Shown here piece by piece: positions 16,095-24,936 of a stretch of DNA of 64,000 nt (the stretch's first letter is position 1; each line of letters begins with the position of its first letter). Origin of the DNA: Tenacibaculum dicentrarchi (GTDB taxonomy: Bacteria > Bacteroidota > Bacteroidia > Flavobacteriales > Flavobacteriaceae). Location of the stretch: the NCBI RefSeq assembly GCF_900239345.1, contig NZ_OESZ01000001.1:310001-374000 (forward strand), written 5' to 3'. Position numbers and translations under genes: made by a program. The notes beneath the pieces are model-generated. The model was not told the origin of the DNA and did not search any database. It was given only the letters and a program-made list of their open reading frames with translations.

Positions 16095-16904
16095 TTAATT
16101 ATCTAAATTGTCTTTTGCTATTTTATCGGTTAATTCGATAAAACGTGCTACTGATAATTGTTCAGGACGCATGGTAAAAATAGGATCTTGTTTTAAAGTA
16201 TCAGAAATATTGAACGATTTTAAACTAGAACGCAGCATTTTTCGTCGTTGATTAAAGGCTGTTTTTACTACTCTAAAAAATAATTTTTCATCAACAGGTA
16301 AGCTATAATCTTTTTTTCTAGTTAATCTGATAACACCAGAATCTACTTTTGGCGGCGGATTAAAAACAGTAGGAGGTACGGTAAATAAGTATTCTACATC
16401 GTAAAAAGCCTGTGTTAATACAGACATAATTCCGTATATTTTACTTCCCTCTTTTTCAGCGATTCTTTTGGCTACTTCTTTTTGAAACATTCCTGCAAAT
16501 TCAGGTACAAATTCTCTGTATTCAATGGCTTTAAATACAATTTGTGTAGAAATATTGTATGGAAAATTACCAATAATAGCTACTTGTTTTTCATTAAAAA
16601 ATTCTTTTAAATTTTTCTTTAAAAAATCACCTTCAATAATTTCAAATTTTTTAGCAGTAGTATCTAATTTAATATGTTCTAACGGAAAAGTATCTTTTAA
16701 ATAGGCAACTGAATCGTAATCGATTTCCATTACCGTTGTTTTGGTTTCTCTTTCTAATAAGTATTTTGTTAACACGCCCATTCCAGGACCAATTTCTAAT
16801 ACATTATCGTAGCCTTTTCCAATTAAAGCATCGGCTATTTTTTTAGCGATATCTTCATCAGTTAAAAAATGTTGTCCTAGGTGTTTTTTTGCTCTTACTG
16901 TCAT
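16095..16904 (-). CDS. rsmA: 16S rRNA dimethyladenosine transferase
   Basis: 269 aa. It dimethylates A1518 and A1519 in 16S rRNA helix 45. The signature [14 protein letters not shown] (about residues 7-20), SAM motif [15 protein letters not shown] (about 36-49), motif [10 protein letters not shown] (about 114-121) and a C-terminal RNA-binding domain with [11 protein letters not shown] are all present. Length is typical. The gene is followed by mgtE on the same strand. A DUF4286-like gene lies 81 bases upstream. Confidence 0.96.
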   Translation of the reverse strand: MTVRAKKHLGQHFLTDEDIAKKIADALIGKGYDNVLEIGPGMGVLTKYLLERETKTTVMEIDYDSVAYLKDTFPLEHIKLDTTAKKFEIIEGDFLKKNLKEFFNEKQVAIIGNFPYNISTQIVFKAIEYREFVPEFAGMFQKEVAKRIAEKEGSKIYGIMSVLTQAFYDVEYLFTVPPTVFNPPPKVDSGVIRLTRKKDYSLPVDEKLFFRVVKTAFNQRRKMLRSSLKSFNISDTLKQDPIFTMRPEQLSVARFIELTDKIAKDNLDN

Positions 16905-16985
16905 GGTCTTAAATTAAGATAAAAAAGGGTTAGAAACAAGCATCAAACAGAGCGCTTGTATTTAATAAATGAGGTTGCCGTATTT

Positions 16986-17315
16986 TTAATTACTAGCTAC
17001 CTTAGGAAAAAATTCATTAATTACTTGTAATTCGGTACGAAAGGCTAACATTTTATCGCCAAATTTCTTAAAACTTGCCGCACGAAGTTCATCAGCATGA
17101 TTGTTATAATAAGCGTCTAAATTTTCACGTGTTTTTGCAGTATATTGAACAGAATAGGTTGTTCCTCCCATTTCTTCTTCTACTAAAACTTGGGTTAATT
17201 TTGCGCTTAAAAAGTGTCCTGTATTTAAAACTTCAGGAATATGATTTTCAATCCAAACTAACCATTCTTGGTGTACACTTTGGTCAATATTTATGGTAAC
17301 ATTATAGATATACAT
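16986..17315 (-). CDS. DUF4286-like small protein
   Basis: 109 aa. It begins MYIYNVTINIDQSVHQEWLV and has a ferredoxin-like alternation of strands and helices, including TYSVQYTAKTRENLDAYYNNHA. This is the usual form of the Bacteroidota DUF4286 family, whose members resemble dimeric alpha-beta barrel proteins. There is no catalytic motif. It lies 16 bases after the TPR protein gene and before rsmA, so the three may share a transcript. Function is unknown. Confidence 0.8.
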   Translation of the reverse strand: MYIYNVTINIDQSVHQEWLVWIENHIPEVLNTGHFLSAKLTQVLVEEEMGGTTYSVQYTAKTRENLDAYYNNHADELRAASFKKFGDKMLAFRTELQVINEFFPKVASN

Positions 17316-17331
17316 GCTTAATTTTCTTAAA

Positions 17332-19122
17332 TTATAATTGATCTGTTCTCAGTTGTCTAAATTGCTTTCGAGCGTCTATTAAATAGATGCTAGAAGCGTG
17401 GTCAAAAATAATCTTTTGATAGTATTCTTTTGCCTTTTCAGGGTTATTTAATTTCGTGCGATATAATTCAGCCATTTGATAATATACATCGTCAACATAA
17501 ATGCCGTTTTTATCTAAAGCAATTATTTTATTGTAATTAAAAATAGCCGCTTCATATTTTTGCTGTTTGATAAAAAGTCCCGCCTGTTTAAATAGGGCTT
17601 CGTCTTGAATAGGTTGCCCTTTGTAGTTTGTAATAAGGTTTGTTAAAATACTAATTGCCTGTGTATCTTTGTTTTGAAATGCTAATAAATCGGCTTTTGC
17701 ATATTGTTTTAAGCCTGTAGAAATGCTGTCTTTAGGCTGATTATCGGTAATTGTTAAAAATAAATTTGCCGCATCGTTGGCAATTAATTGTGTTGCTGAA
17801 CTTTTTAAAACTTTTAATTGTGCTTTAGCCCAGGTAAAATCGTTTTTAAAATAAGAAGTTTGTGCTACTTTAAAACGTGCTTCTTGCCCTAAAAAATGAT
17901 TTTTAAATTGAGTTTGTACTTGCGAAAAGTAAATTAAAGCCTTGTTAAAATTGTTGGTGTACACTAAAACTTCGCCAAGTTTGAGTTTTATAGCGGCTTT
18001 TTCAAATTTAGAATTGGCAAAAGTTAAAGCCTTTTGTAAAATTTTAATGGCTTTTTCAGGTGTGTTTTCTGTAAACGTTAAATAATTAGCATAGGTTATT
18101 TGAATTTCCAAAGTATTTTTACTGATGCTGTATTGACTAAAAATAGCTTGAAATTTTTCAGGAATATTGGCTTGTTTTGTACGAATTGCTATTTTTAAAT
18201 TATTATTGATTGCCTTAAATTTATCGGTCGGATAATTTGTTTTTTCAATGATAAAATCAAAGCAATTTTTAGCGGTTTCATAGTCTTTGTTTTCTAACGA
18301 AATTTCGCCTAATTGATATATTTTATTTAAATAATCAGGGTTTCTAGCTACCAATGCTTTTTGTTGAATTAGCGCTTTAGAATACTGTTTTTGCGTAATA
18401 AATAACCAAGAAAGTAAGTCGTTCCAACAATTTTTTGGATTACTGACCGCTTTTCGCAACAAGGCTTTTTTGAATAATATATTGTTTTCATTTTCAGGGT
18501 TTTCATCAATATATTTACTGGTATAACGCTTTACATTATTTAAGTATTTTTCATCTTTATCGACTAAAATAACGTAGGAATCGAACATTTTTTTAAAATT
18601 CCCTTTTTCGCCATAAAGTTGGGCAAGTTGAAAGCCATAATTTGCTTTCGGATTATTTGTTATAATTTTTGTGTAGGCTTCAATGGCAAAATCTAACTTA
18701 TTATATTCTTTAAAAAGTCGGGCAATTGTGGCTCCGTAATTTCTTTTTTTATCTAAAGAATTTAAGGCGATTTGATATTCTTTATTTGCTTGAATATCTT
18801 TTTGTTGTCGTTCAAAATTATAGCCTTTTATGATGTTTAAAAACACTAAATTTGGTTTTTCTTTTATTCTTTCAGATAAAAGAGCATCAGCAACTAAAAA
18901 CTGATTTGTTTCTTGATAACTGGTTACAAGCCTTTTTAAATAGAGGGTATTATAGGGGCTTTTATTGTGTAACTTTTTATAAAGATGTACTGCTTTTTGG
19001 TAGTCGTTATTTCTGAAATAATTTTCAGCGACTATAAATTTATTTTGTTGGGCATGTAATTGCACATTACAAAACAAGCTAAAAATGAGTATATTAAATA
19101 GGATAACGGCTTTTTTCATCAA
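17332..19122 (-). CDS. Exported tetratricopeptide-repeat protein
   Basis: 596 aa. An N-terminal signal peptide (about residues 1-25, ending VQLHAQQ) is followed by about a dozen TPR-like helical pairs through most of the length. The first is FRNNDYQKAVHLYKKLHNKSP; the last, near residues 555-580, contains YYQMAELYRTKLNNPEKAKEYY. Such periplasmic TPR scaffolds are common before rsmA/DUF4286 in Flavobacteriia. No enzyme domain is visible. The start could be either of two consecutive ATGs (19122 or 19119). Confidence 0.8.
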   Translation of the reverse strand: MMKKAVILFNILIFSLFCNVQLHAQQNKFIVAENYFRNNDYQKAVHLYKKLHNKSPYNTLYLKRLVTSYQETNQFLVADALLSERIKEKPNLVFLNIIKGYNFERQQKDIQANKEYQIALNSLDKKRNYGATIARLFKEYNKLDFAIEAYTKIITNNPKANYGFQLAQLYGEKGNFKKMFDSYVILVDKDEKYLNNVKRYTSKYIDENPENENNILFKKALLRKAVSNPKNCWNDLLSWLFITQKQYSKALIQQKALVARNPDYLNKIYQLGEISLENKDYETAKNCFDFIIEKTNYPTDKFKAINNNLKIAIRTKQANIPEKFQAIFSQYSISKNTLEIQITYANYLTFTENTPEKAIKILQKALTFANSKFEKAAIKLKLGEVLVYTNNFNKALIYFSQVQTQFKNHFLGQEARFKVAQTSYFKNDFTWAKAQLKVLKSSATQLIANDAANLFLTITDNQPKDSISTGLKQYAKADLLAFQNKDTQAISILTNLITNYKGQPIQDEALFKQAGLFIKQQKYEAAIFNYNKIIALDKNGIYVDDVYYQMAELYRTKLNNPEKAKEYYQKIIFDHASSIYLIDARKQFRQLRTDQL

Positions 19123-19210
19123 TCAAAAATACAGAACAAAATTGTTGTAATTATGATTTGTGTTTTAAATTTTACTGTTTTTTGTGTAAAATTTTCAAAA
19201 TAGTACAAAT

Positions 19211-19306
19211 GCCTAGCCCCGATTGACGCATTTGTTTGAGCTCTTTTTTATTTTTTTCTTTTGAAAAATAAAAAAAGCGAGTGCGGAAAGCGGGAAATTG
19301 CTTCAA
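19211..19306 (+). repeat. Dispersed repeat R1, copy 1 of 5
   Basis: About 95 bases from CCTAGCCCCGATTG to GGAAATTGCTTCAAA. It shares with the other four copies the GAGCTC core, the T-tract/A-tract hairpin and the AGCGAGTGCGGAAAGCGGG segment. This copy is the most divergent: GACGC replaces GAAGC, and the central hairpin is longer. Confidence 0.85.
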
Positions 19307-19383
19307 AAAAATTTTATAACTAAAAAACTGAATTCGTTAAAGATATTTTATTTCAGTTTTACATCCTGATTTGTCACAATTTT

Positions 19384-19502
19384 GTCAATTCGAGTGATTT
19401 TAATGACTAGAAGGAATTAAAATTGTATCGAGAATTTTATTTTTGACGCTAAAAAGTTCTCGATACAATTTTTTTGAAGGAAAAAAAATCACTCGAACTG
19501 AC
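19384..19502. repeat. Long imperfect-hairpin repeat R3, copy 1
   Basis: About 119 bases that fold on themselves. The outer arms begin GTCAATTCGAGTGATTTT and end AAAATCACTCGAACTGAC. The inner arms are AATTGTATCGAGAA and TTCTCGATACAATT. A near-identical second copy lies at 43122-43253. Confidence 0.85.
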
Positions 19503-19554
19503 AGGGTATTTGTAAATTTTTGTAATAAAATTTAAACAAGCTCTAAAGGCATTT

Positions 19555-19591
19555 AAAAACCCCAAGTTTTCAACAAAGAAACTTGGGGTTT
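19555..19591 (-). terminator. Intrinsic terminator of serS
   Basis: AAACCCCAAGTTT (19557-19569) and AAACTTGGGGTTT (19579-19591) form a perfect 13-bp stem with A/T flanks, 31 bases beyond the serS stop codon. Confidence 0.85.
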
Positions 19592-19621
19592 ACTATTTTA
19601 TAAAAGTATGTTTTTTAATGA

Positions 19622-20896
19622 TTAATCGATCATATCAAAACCACAATAAGGAACTAAGGCATCAGGGATTTTAATTCCGTCAGCTGTTTGATAATTTTCT
19701 AAAATACCCGCTAAAACTCTAGGTAAAGCTAAAGAACTTCCGTTTAAAGTATGCACTAATTGACTTTTTCCGTCTTTATTTTTAAAACGTAATTTTAAAC
19801 GATTTGCCTGATATGTTTCAAAATTTGAAGCCGAACTAATTTCTAACCAACGCTCTTGAGCAGTTGAATATAATTCGAAATCGAAAGTTAATGCCGATGT
19901 AAAACCTGTATCGCCACCGCATAAACGTAAAATTCGATATGGTAATTTTAAATCGCGTAAAATATTTTTAATATGTTCGACCATTTCGCTTAAAACATGG
20001 TACGAATTATCAGGGTGTTCGATGCGAACAATTTCTACTTTATCAAACTGATGTAAACGATTTAAGCCACGAACATGTGCGCCATAACTACCAGCTTCTC
20101 TACGGAAACAAGGCGTATAACCTGTGTATTTAATAGGTAAATCGGTTTCTTTTAGTAAATCATTTCTGTGGATATTTGTAATTGGCACTTCCCCCGTTGG
20201 AATTAAATATAAATCATCTACCGTTGAATGATACATTTGCCCTTCTTTATCTGGTAATTGCCCTGTTGCAATTCCTGAAGCTTCGTTAACTAAATGAGGA
20301 ACTTGAACTTCTTTGTAGCCAGCTTGGGTATTTTTATCTAAAAAATAGTTGATTAAAGCACGTTGTAAACGAGCTCCTTTTCCTTTATAAACAGGAAAAC
20401 CTGCACCTGTAATTTTGTTTCCTAATTCAAAATCGATAATATCATATTTTTTAGCTAATTCCCAATGAGGTAAAGCGTTTTCGCCTAAGTCAGGAATAAT
20501 TCCTTCACTAAAAATTTTCTCGTTGTCTTCTTCACTTTTTCCTGCTTTTACAGAGGCGTGAGGAATATTAGGGATTTGATATAATAACTCTTGTAATTTA
20601 TCAGAAATGTTATTTAAATCTTCTGTAAATTGTTTTGAATCTTCTTTTAACTTTCCTGTTTTTTCTTTTAATAAATTGGCTTTTTGAATTTCGCCTGCTT
20701 TAAAAAAACCACCAATTTCTTTGGATATTTTGTTCGATTCAGCTAATACATTATCTAAAGAAACCTGTGTAGCTCTACGAGTTTCATCAAAAGTTAATAC
20801 TTGATTAATAATTGTTTCGGCATTGGCAAAATTACGTTTTGCTAAACCCTCTAAAACAATTTGTTTGTTGTCTCTAATAAACTGAACCTGTAACAT
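19622..20896 (-). CDS. serS: Seryl-tRNA synthetase
   Basis: 424 aa with the start at 20896 (MLQVQFIRDNK). An in-frame ATG at 20950 would add 18 residues unlike any SerRS. The N-terminal coiled-coil arm that grips tRNA-Ser covers about residues 30-105. Class II motif 2 appears as CFRREAGSYGAHVRGLNRLHQF. Motif 3 ends in LALPRVLAGILENYQ. Serine-pocket residues in the TGEVP segment are present. Length is normal. It is followed by a strong terminator. Confidence 0.97.
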   Translation of the reverse strand: MLQVQFIRDNKQIVLEGLAKRNFANAETIINQVLTFDETRRATQVSLDNVLAESNKISKEIGGFFKAGEIQKANLLKEKTGKLKEDSKQFTEDLNNISDKLQELLYQIPNIPHASVKAGKSEEDNEKIFSEGIIPDLGENALPHWELAKKYDIIDFELGNKITGAGFPVYKGKGARLQRALINYFLDKNTQAGYKEVQVPHLVNEASGIATGQLPDKEGQMYHSTVDDLYLIPTGEVPITNIHRNDLLKETDLPIKYTGYTPCFRREAGSYGAHVRGLNRLHQFDKVEIVRIEHPDNSYHVLSEMVEHIKNILRDLKLPYRILRLCGGDTGFTSALTFDFELYSTAQERWLEISSASNFETYQANRLKLRFKNKDGKSQLVHTLNGSSLALPRVLAGILENYQTADGIKIPDALVPYCGFDMID

Positions 20897-20963
20897 CTTT
20901 TTGTTTTTTTTAAGAACTGCTAAGATATAAGAAGCCGTGCACTTAAACAACCTGTTTTTGAAG

Positions 20964-21191
20964 CTAAATTTGTTCTAGCATGATAAAAAAATCTAACATA
21001 GTAATATTGAAGTAGTCGCATATTTTTTCGAGAGTGAGTATTGTTATATTAGTTCTTCCTTGTTCAATTCTAGCTAAATGTATGCCTGTATCAATATAAA
21101 AATCATTAGAACTAATTCCATTTTTATTACGTAAAATTTTAAGACAAAGTACCATTTTTTTTAGGATTATCTCTTCTTTGGAGAGTATCAT
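20964..21191 (-). CDS. Small XRE-type helix-turn-helix regulator
   Basis: 75 aa with the start at 21191 (MILSKEEIIL); an ATG at 21245 would add 18 residues that run through the palindrome. The lambda-repressor-like HTH fills the protein: LCLKILRNKNGISSNDFYIDTG, the recognition helix region HLARIEQGRTNITI, then LEKICDYFNITMLDFFIM. There is no sensor domain. It lies between serS and ribF with no obvious target gene. A perfect 34-bp palindrome sits 29 bases before the start, which suggests auto-regulation. Orphan XRE proteins of this size also occur as antitoxins, but no toxin gene is adjacent. Confidence 0.78.
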   Translation of the reverse strand: MILSKEEIILKKMVLCLKILRNKNGISSNDFYIDTGIHLARIEQGRTNITILTLEKICDYFNITMLDFFIMLEQI

Positions 21192-21220
21192 TTTTTCACA
21201 TAAAATTCTAAAAAAGATAT

Positions 21221-21254
21221 TAAAGTAAAATGACAAAGTTGTCATTTTACTTTA
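21221..21254. promoter_or_regulatory. Perfect 34-bp palindrome upstream of the XRE gene
   Basis: The 16-base arms at 21221-21236 and 21239-21254 are exact reverse complements, separated by AG. The inner half-site is TGACAA/TTGTCA. On the minus strand the centre reads CAACTTTG, one mismatch from the TAnnTTTG -7 consensus, so a bound dimer or tetramer would block the regulator's own promoter. Confidence 0.7.
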
Positions 21255-21300
21255 ATAGAAATGCTTTAAATTTGTGTCATTAATTTTTAAAATTACTTAA

Positions 21301-21514
21301 TAAGAGTTGCTTTTAAGAGTTATCTTTTTTATATCGAGAAGGGGGTGTATTAAAATTTATCTCTTGACGCAACTTTTTGTTTTAAGGAAAATTGAATACA
21401 AGTTAACCACTTTGTTAACTAGTTTTTTCTATGACGTTACGCTTAAAAGTTATTTTTAATTCAGATGTTTTGGGAGGGGCGTTATTATTAATTTAGCTTT
21501 TAGCGTAATTTTTC
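21301..21514. repeat. Two related hairpin elements between the XRE gene and ribF
   Basis: Copy A (21301-21379) has arms AGTTGCTTTTAAGAG and CTCTTGACGCAACT. Copy B (21431-21514) has TTACGCTTAAAAG and CTTTTAGCGTAA. Both contain a TTAT(C/T)TTTTT segment followed by a G-run (GGGGG or GGGAGGGG), so they look like diverged duplicates about 130 bases apart. The rest of the 21255-21518 gap shows no gene. Copy B ends at the ribF stop codon. Confidence 0.5.
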
Positions 21515-21518
21515 AAAC

Positions 21519-22463
21519 TTATTTTTTTAGATACTCTAAACTAGAGTATTTATCTTTTTCAAGCTGGATAACCAAATCGTTTAAAGAGTTGAATTTTTGC
21601 TCATCTCTTAAAAAATACAATAATTCTACGGTAATGTTTTGATGATATAAATCGGCTTTAAAATTAAAGAAATTTACTTCAATACTTTGGTTTTTTCCGT
21701 TAACTGTTGGTCTGTTTCCAATGTTCATCATTCCAAAAACATTGTTATTTTCAATAGTTGCTTTTACAATATATACACCTGTTTTAGGAATTAATTTATA
21801 AGATTCAGGAATTTCAATATTTGCTGTAGGAAATCCGATTTTTCTACCTATTTGTTTTCCTTTAACTATTTTTCCTGATAAAGAAAACGGAGTTCCTAAA
21901 TACTTATTAGCTGTTTTTAAGTGCCCGTCTGCTAGGTTTCTTCTAATTTTGGTAGAGCTAACAGATACTTGGTCAATGTCTTGTGCTGGAATTTCTTCAA
22001 CGGTAAAATCGTATAAGTGAGAATATTCGGTTAATTGTGCTATATTTCCTTCTCTATTTTTACCAAAATGATGGTCGTAACCAATAATTAATTTTGAAGT
22101 ATTAAATTGATTTACCAAAATTGTACGTACAAAATCTAGTGCGGTAAGTCTTGAAAATTCTTTGCTAAAAGGGTGAATAATTAAATAGTCTAAGCCTAAT
22201 TTTTCAAGATATACAGCACGTTCATCTATTGTGTTTATCAATTTAATAGTAACATCTTTTTGCAATACCATTCTAGGATGCGGAAAAAAAGTTAAAAGCA
22301 CCGATTTTTTACCAGATACTTTTGCTTCAGCAACCAATTCTCTAATTATTTTTTGATGTCCAATATGTACGCCATCAAAAGTTCCAATAGTTACAATTGT
22401 TTTTTGCGTTGATTTAAAATCAAAAATGGAATGGATAATTTTCAAGATAAAATTTTTTAGCAA
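21519..22463 (-). CDS. ribF: Bifunctional riboflavin kinase/FAD synthetase
   Basis: 314 aa. It makes FMN and then FAD from riboflavin. The N-terminal adenylyltransferase domain has TIGTFDGVHIGHQKII (about residues 25-40) and a YDHHFGKNREG segment. The C-terminal kinase domain has GRKIGFPTANIEIP (about 205-218), and later TGVYIVKATI and MNIGNRPTV. FMN is the covalent cofactor of the NqrB and NqrC subunits encoded further along. Length is typical. The start at 22463 fits the family. Confidence 0.95.
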   Translation of the reverse strand: MLKNFILKIIHSIFDFKSTQKTIVTIGTFDGVHIGHQKIIRELVAEAKVSGKKSVLLTFFPHPRMVLQKDVTIKLINTIDERAVYLEKLGLDYLIIHPFSKEFSRLTALDFVRTILVNQFNTSKLIIGYDHHFGKNREGNIAQLTEYSHLYDFTVEEIPAQDIDQVSVSSTKIRRNLADGHLKTANKYLGTPFSLSGKIVKGKQIGRKIGFPTANIEIPESYKLIPKTGVYIVKATIENNNVFGMMNIGNRPTVNGKNQSIEVNFFNFKADLYHQNITVELLYFLRDEQKFNSLNDLVIQLEKDKYSSLEYLKK

Positions 22464-22512
22464 AAATACAATTTGTAAAAGAGCTTTAAAAGTCTGATTA
22501 AATTTTATTAAC

Positions 22513-22547
22513 TAAAAAAGCCGAGATATGGAGTCTCAGCTTTTTTA
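22513..22547 (-). terminator. Intrinsic terminator of the carbonic anhydrase operon
   Basis: AAAAAAGC and GCTTTTTT, together with GAGA and TCTC, form a stem with one mismatch around TATGGAG. It lies 17 bases beyond the carbonic anhydrase stop codon and upstream of ribF. Confidence 0.8.
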
Positions 22548-22563
22548 ATAGTGTTTATAAATA

Positions 22564-23199
22564 TTACAACATACTTACTTTTCCGCTACTAATATGGTAC
22601 ACTCCTCCTACAATTTTAATTTCCCCATTTTTTTCCATTTCATTTAAAATAGGACTTTTTTCTCTAATTCTTTCAATAGTTAATAATACATTATTTTCAA
22701 TTGCTTTATTAACAAATTCAGTATTAGAAGAATTATGGTCTCCAGAAACTTCTTGTTCTGATTTTTTTACAGCTGGTTGAATATTATCTAACATTGGTGT
22801 AATATTTCCAAGCTCTACATGGTCACAGGCAGCTTTTACAGCTCCACAGCTTTCGTGTCCTAACACAAAAACTAATTTACTTCCTGCAACTTTACAAGAG
22901 TATTCCATACTTCCTAAAATATCAGTATTTTCAAAGTTTCCTGCTACACGAGCAACAAAAACATCACCAATAGTTTGGTCAAAAATTAATTCAACAGGAA
23001 CTCTAGAATCGATACATGAAAGCACAATTGCCTTTGGATGTTGTCCATCAGTTGTTTGCGTTATTAATGCTTTATGATCTATTGTATGTACTTCATCTCT
23101 TATAAAACGAGAGTTTCCTTCAATAAAATCTTGTAACACAATCATTGGTGTTAATTTGTCTTGTATATCTTTTGTTATTGCTTTATTTCTGTGTGGCAT
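22564..23199 (-). CDS. Beta-class carbonic anhydrase
   Basis: 211 aa, reversible hydration of CO2. The zinc site is complete: Cys62 and the Asp64/Arg66 dyad in SCIDSR, then His115 and Cys118 in GHESCGA. There is no signal peptide, so it is cytoplasmic. It is the last gene of an apparent operon, 75 bases after the SulP transporter gene, and is followed by a terminator. With the transporter it would keep cytosolic bicarbonate available for carboxylases or pH control. Confidence 0.94.
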   Translation of the reverse strand: MPHRNKAITKDIQDKLTPMIVLQDFIEGNSRFIRDEVHTIDHKALITQTTDGQHPKAIVLSCIDSRVPVELIFDQTIGDVFVARVAGNFENTDILGSMEYSCKVAGSKLVFVLGHESCGAVKAACDHVELGNITPMLDNIQPAVKKSEQEVSGDHNSSNTEFVNKAIENNVLLTIERIREKSPILNEMEKNGEIKIVGGVYHISSGKVSML

Positions 23200-23274
23200 A
23201 ATTTTTTTATTTTTTTAAAATCGTCTTTTATTTTTTTATAAAGAGTACACATTTTTTTTAATATAAATGTGTAT

Positions 23275-24858
23275 TTAAATAGTATTTTTTTTGGTTCTTA
23301 AATTAAAAAACTCAATATAACTCGGCGGATTCTTTACAATACCTCTTTCTGATATTAATTGAATATCTATATTTCTTTCTTTTGCTTTAAAGGCAAAATC
23401 TTCTAAAATTTCGATGATATCATTATCTAAATATCGTGTTTTTCGAACATCTAATTCTAAAAAAGTTTCTTTAGGTAAGCTGTCTAGTTCTTTTAAAATA
23501 GCTCCTTTGTTAAAAAAAGTAACTTCTTCTGCAAGTGTCATTTTAATTTTATGTTTACCATTACTTTTATCTTCAATATGTAAAAAATGAGAATTTTGAA
23601 AACTTTTAATTAAAATAACTACAATTCCTACTGTTAATCCTAGAGCGATACCTACTAATAAATCGGCAAATACAATACCTATTACAGTTACTGTAAAAGG
23701 TATCCATTGTTTCCATCCTAGTTGAAATATTTCTTTAAATACTTTAGGTTTCGCTAAGTTGTATCCTACAACTAATAAAATTGCAGCTAAAACAGATAGT
23801 GGAATTTTATTTAATAAAGTAGGAATTAAAAGTACTGAAATTAATAATAAAAATCCATGAATTATTGTGGCTAACTTTGTTTTTCCTCCAGATTGAATAT
23901 TTGCTGAGCTTCTTACAATAACCTGTGTAATTGGCAAACCACCAATAAGTCCTGAAATGATATTTCCTGTTCCTTGCGCTAATAATTCTCTATTTGTTGG
24001 TGTTACATTTTTATCAGGATCTATTTTATCTGAAGCTTCCACACATAACAATGTTTCTAAACTAGCCACTAACGCAATAGTAAAAGCAGTAACCCAAACT
24101 TGTGGGTTTGTAATAGCACTAAAATTAGGAAAGCTAAACTGTCCTAAGAAAGAATCTAAACTATCAGGCACTGGTACGCTTACTAAATGCGTTGTATTTA
24201 TACCATATTTAGTGTTTTGAGTAATAAAATAATACACAATACCTGCTACAACTGCTACTAAAGGACCTTGTATTATTTGAAATATTTTTCCTTTTTTAGA
24301 TAAAACATTACTCCATAGTAATAATATTGCTAAACCAATAAACCCAATGATTGTAGCACCTAGATTAATATTATCAACAATATTTAAAATAGCAGAAAAG
24401 GTATTTTCACCAGAAGCTTCTATAAAACTATCAGCACCTTCAGGTTCGGCATCGTAGCCAAAAAAGTGAGGGATTTGTTTTAAAATAATAATAATACCAA
24501 TACCTGTTAACATTCCCTTAATAACTGAAGAAGGAAAATAATATCCAATAATTCCTGCTTTTAAAAAACCAAAAACTACCTGAATAATACCGCCTAAAAC
24601 TACGGCAACTAAAAAATTTTCATAGCCACCTAAAGTACCAATAGCAGTTAAAACAATTGCAGCTAAACCAGCTGCCGGACCACTAACCCCAATTTTAGAG
24701 CCACTTAAAGCTCCTACTACAACCCCTCCTATAATTCCTGCAATTAATCCAGAAAAAAGTGGTGCTCCACTAGCTAAGGCAATACCTAAACATAAAGGTA
24801 ATGCAACGAAAAATACGACTACACTTGCTGGTAAATCGTTTTTAATATATTTGAACAT
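23275..24858 (-). CDS. SulP-family inorganic anion (probable bicarbonate) transporter
   Basis: 527 aa. About 12-14 membrane segments fill residues 1-415. They include the SulP signature region ASGAPLFSGLIAGIIGGVVV and the conserved GLIGGLPITQVIVRSSANIQSGGKTK. A shortened STAS domain (about 430-520) is on the cytosolic side. SulP proteins carry sulfate, bicarbonate or other anions. The carbonic anhydrase gene 75 bases downstream argues for bicarbonate; that is an inference from context, as for BicA-like systems. Confidence 0.88.
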   Translation of the reverse strand: MFKYIKNDLPASVVVFFVALPLCLGIALASGAPLFSGLIAGIIGGVVVGALSGSKIGVSGPAAGLAAIVLTAIGTLGGYENFLVAVVLGGIIQVVFGFLKAGIIGYYFPSSVIKGMLTGIGIIIILKQIPHFFGYDAEPEGADSFIEASGENTFSAILNIVDNINLGATIIGFIGLAILLLWSNVLSKKGKIFQIIQGPLVAVVAGIVYYFITQNTKYGINTTHLVSVPVPDSLDSFLGQFSFPNFSAITNPQVWVTAFTIALVASLETLLCVEASDKIDPDKNVTPTNRELLAQGTGNIISGLIGGLPITQVIVRSSANIQSGGKTKLATIIHGFLLLISVLLIPTLLNKIPLSVLAAILLVVGYNLAKPKVFKEIFQLGWKQWIPFTVTVIGIVFADLLVGIALGLTVGIVVILIKSFQNSHFLHIEDKSNGKHKIKMTLAEEVTFFNKGAILKELDSLPKETFLELDVRKTRYLDNDIIEILEDFAFKAKERNIDIQLISERGIVKNPPSYIEFFNLRTKKNTI

Positions 24859-24936
24859 ATATATAAGTAATTTGCCTCTAAGCTTTATAAACTTAGAGTA
24901 TTTTAATAAGAAATAATTTTTTGTAATATTTAGAAA

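Larger units (their letters stand above)
19123..19621. other. Gene-free 500-base gap filled by repeats and a terminator
   Basis: No credible coding frame is present. The gap holds a copy of repeat R1 (19211-19306), a copy of the long hairpin R3 (19384-19502) and the serS terminator (19555-19591). The first 85 bases should contain the promoter of the TPR-protein gene, but I see no clear TAnnTTTG there. Confidence 0.7.

Noticed and set aside
20964..21191. XRE gene as part of a toxin-antitoxin pair
   Set aside because: Neither neighbour is a toxin-sized gene: serS and ribF are housekeeping enzymes, and the 21255-21518 gap has no coding frame.
21301..21514. Possible integron attC sites in the XRE-ribF gap
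   Set aside because: The stem ends do not match the RYYYAAC/GTTRRRY core pair, and there is no cassette array or integrase.
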